A DNA stretch of 9,377 nt from Actinomycetota bacterium (GTDB lineage: Bacteria; Actinomycetota; Acidimicrobiia; Spongiisociales; ZC4RG35), in NCBI GenBank assembly GCA_022615295.1, contig JAKEHF010000029.1, positions 1 through 9,377 on the forward strand, read 5' to 3'. The notes under the pieces are model-generated. The model was given only the letters and a program-made list of their open reading frames with translations, had not been told where the DNA came from and made no database searches. Positions 6,097 through 9,377 of the stretch are shown piece by piece. A program made the position numbers and the translations under genes. Numbering within the stretch: position 1 is the stretch's first letter; each line of letters begins with the position of its first letter.

Positions 6097-7599
6097 TCAC
6101 CGCATGGAGAGAAGCGTCTCCAGCTCGGACGGCGAAAGTTCCGACATCCCTCTCAGGAACATGCGATTGGGCACGTTGGGGATCCCATCCCGGGCGTAGC
6201 AGGACAACGCTCGCGACAGGAGATCGGGGACCATGATCTCGTCACCCAGGGGACACGAGCTCCTGACAGCGACCATCACGTTCATACGCTCGACGATGGC
6301 ATCGTGGCTCCATGACAACCCGCCACTCCCCTCGAGCTGTCCTCGGCGATCGGTTCCATGATCGCCGGTGAAGACCACGACGTCGTCGTCGGCGATCAAT
6401 CCGGCCAGTTCGATCATGAAACGGTCGATGCACTCGACCTGTCGCTGGAAGAGCAGCTCACGAGTCTCCAGGTCGACCCCGTCGAGCAAGAAGGTGGCGC
6501 CCGAGCCCCTCGGGTCGACGTCGAGTGTGCACATCTCGTCGAGATAGAAAGGGGGGTGTGGTGCGACCAGATGGGCGAAAACGAAACTCGGGGTGGCGTC
6601 ATGACTCATCGCCGCCGCATTTGCCCGAAGCCAGTCCATGGTGTGAATGGTCCCTGTGGTGAAGGCATGCCCGAGCCGCTGCCAGACCACGGGCCCGAGG
6701 ATGGTGTCGTAGAGAGTGAAGAACATCGCCTCGTCGAGGAACGGCGAGGACACGCAGACGTCGTAGCGAGGCCCGCAATCGCTCCCGCTCCACCCCGATT
6801 CCACCATCAACGTCTCGTACCCGGCGGCATCGAGAGTCTCCACGATCCTGCTCCGACCACCGATGACGTCCTGGAGCGTCTGGGTGAGGGCGCCGTTGCG
6901 TGGAGCGTCGACCACCGGGTGGCCCATCTGAAGGAGGCTCGACACCGAGAGATCGGTCGTCCAGTAGCTGCTCCATGCCGAGACCGGGACCTGGAGGCCC
7001 GCCTCCGTCAATGATCTCCCCTGCTGGTCCTGGCCGGCGTCGAGACGACGCTCGTGGATACCGGGGTAGCCGTCGAGGACGACGACGAACACATCGGGGG
7101 TGGTGGTGAGCTGCACCTGGATCGCAGAGGCGGGGGTCAGCTCGGCTTCCCCATAGCCGACCCAGCTCCGGTAGAGCGAGATGGCGACACCCGAGGCCAG
7201 GGCAACTCCCAAGGCAATCGTCAGCGCCCAGGTGGCAACCGACTGACCCAGCCTGACGATCGCCAGCACGGCGAGGAGGACGATCCCCGTGAGCGCCAGC
7301 CACCCGACCGGCTCGCCCAGGATCTGGACGGCGCGACCGCCGACCATCGACAACACGGTCACCATGAACACGACCATGACAGCCCTGCGGCGGTCCAGGC
7401 CGGCTCCGGCCAACCCCCGGCACCCCACCGCACTGATCAGTAGCACCGCCGAGCCCATCAGGATGAGCCGTTCGGGGTGGGGTATGCCGGTGACGTTCTC
7501 GGCCATGACCCGTAGCGGCCAGGAGAAGGAGGCCACGACGAGAAGCGCCCACTCCGGCCAACGCAGCCCACGGCCGCTACTCGAGTCTGTGTTGCTCAC
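6097..7599 (-). CDS. Membrane-anchored alkaline-phosphatase/sulfatase-fold protein
   Basis: 500 residues. The N-terminal part has about five membrane segments (roughly 15-32, 44-60, 73-90, 97-115, 121-143). From about 165 a globular, presumably extracytoplasmic, domain of the alkaline phosphatase superfamily follows. PDVFVVVLDGYP (168-179) gives the first metal-ligand Asp176. WTTDLSVSSLL (213-223) holds a candidate Thr nucleophile (T214/T215). FVFAHLVAPHPPFYLD (339-354) includes His348, and VVFTGDHGT (408-416) gives Asp413-His414. The C/S-x-P-S-R formylglycine motif of true sulfatases is absent. Together with the membrane anchor, this points to an LtaS/EptA-like phosphotransferase or a phosphohydrolase acting on envelope glycans or lipids. 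Six cysteines lie in the globular part (275, 282, 357, 390, 449, 467), compatible with disulfides outside the cell. The start is GTG 7599, the only start in frame after the in-frame UvrB stop at 7630-7632; its ribosome binding site is poor. The gene lies 30 bases downstream of uvrB on the same strand. Confidence 0.83.
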   Translation of the reverse strand: MSNTDSSSGRGLRWPEWALLVVASFSWPLRVMAENVTGIPHPERLILMGSAVLLISAVGCRGLAGAGLDRRRAVMVVFMVTVLSMVGGRAVQILGEPVGWLALTGIVLLAVLAIVRLGQSVATWALTIALGVALASGVAISLYRSWVGYGEAELTPASAIQVQLTTTPDVFVVVLDGYPGIHERRLDAGQDQQGRSLTEAGLQVPVSAWSSYWTTDLSVSSLLQMGHPVVDAPRNGALTQTLQDVIGGRSRIVETLDAAGYETLMVESGWSGSDCGPRYDVCVSSPFLDEAMFFTLYDTILGPVVWQRLGHAFTTGTIHTMDWLRANAAAMSHDATPSFVFAHLVAPHPPFYLDEMCTLDVDPRGSGATFLLDGVDLETRELLFQRQVECIDRFMIELAGLIADDDVVVFTGDHGTDRRGQLEGSGGLSWSHDAIVERMNVMVAVRSSCPLGDEIMVPDLLSRALSCYARDGIPNVPNRMFLRGMSELSPSELETLLSMR

Positions 7600-7603
7600 C
7601 CTC

Positions 7604-7616
7604 GGGCCGATGGCCC
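7604..7616 (-). other. Short hairpin between uvrB and the sulfatase-fold gene
   Basis: GGGCC-ATC-GGCCC (minus strand) forms a 5-bp all-GC stem with a 3-base loop in the 30-base gap, ending 4 bases before the GTG start. There is no following T run, so it is a poor intrinsic terminator. Its position suggests it could affect initiation at the downstream gene or stabilise a processed mRNA end. It may be chance. Confidence 0.25.
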
Positions 7617-7629
7617 AATCACCATGTCG

Positions 7630-9377
<1,748 letters not shown>

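Noticed and set aside
6599..7561. Alternative leftward frame (320 codons) within the sulfatase-fold gene
   Set aside because: Arg/Gly/Pro-rich translation with no domain. The overlapping frame contains LDGY, PHPPF and GDHG at the expected spacing.

Overview
The window is GC-rich, gene-dense bacterial DNA. The coding style (GTG/TTG starts, GC-ending codons, Arg/Ala/Gly/Val-rich proteins) and the UvrB sequence fit a high-GC actinobacterium. An Acidimicrobiia-like lineage is my guess, but nothing in the window fixes the lineage. I see no rRNA, tRNA, CRISPR, transposase, integrase or long repeat. No gene-free stretch exceeds about 205 bases.

Layout, left to right. (1) A probable gene start at the extreme left edge runs leftward and may be a family 2 glycosyltransferase (1-41). 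(2) A leftward polytopic membrane protein of the GT-C/family 39-like glycosyltransferase type follows (49-1473). (3) A 205-bp divergent intergenic region (1474-1678) carries three perfect inverted repeats and a short reading frame resembling a PlsY fragment. (4) A rightward, translationally coupled pair encodes a nucleotide-sugar dehydrogenase (1679-2938) and a DPM1-like GT2 glycosyltransferase (2931-3701). (5) A leftward NAD-dependent sugar epimerase/dehydratase (3698-4723) ends in the same CTAG as the GT2 gene. (6) A rightward second GT-C/GT87-like membrane protein occupies 4804-6090 (alternative start 4759). (7) A leftward membrane-anchored alkaline-phosphatase/sulfatase-fold protein follows (6097-7599). 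(8) Leftward uvrB (7630 to beyond the right edge) lies just upstream of it.

Taken together, genes 1-7 look like part of an envelope polysaccharide or glycolipid pathway. The two NAD(P)-dependent enzymes would make nucleotide sugars in the cytoplasm. The GT2 enzyme would make a polyprenyl-phosphate-linked sugar or another glycan intermediate. The two polytopic GT-C proteins would transfer lipid-linked sugars on the outer face of the membrane. The alkaline-phosphatase-superfamily protein could decorate or trim the glycan with a phospho- or sulfo-group. This pathway is inferred from families and proximity; substrates cannot be read from the sequence. UvrB is housekeeping nucleotide-excision repair and appears to mark the right border of the cluster.

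I did not find a clearly new biological system. The points most worth a second look are the palindrome-rich divergent control region and possible gene relic at 1474-1678, the very tight head-to-head and tail-to-tail gene junctions, the unusual acidic motifs of the GT2 enzyme, and the sulfatase-fold protein directly downstream of uvrB.
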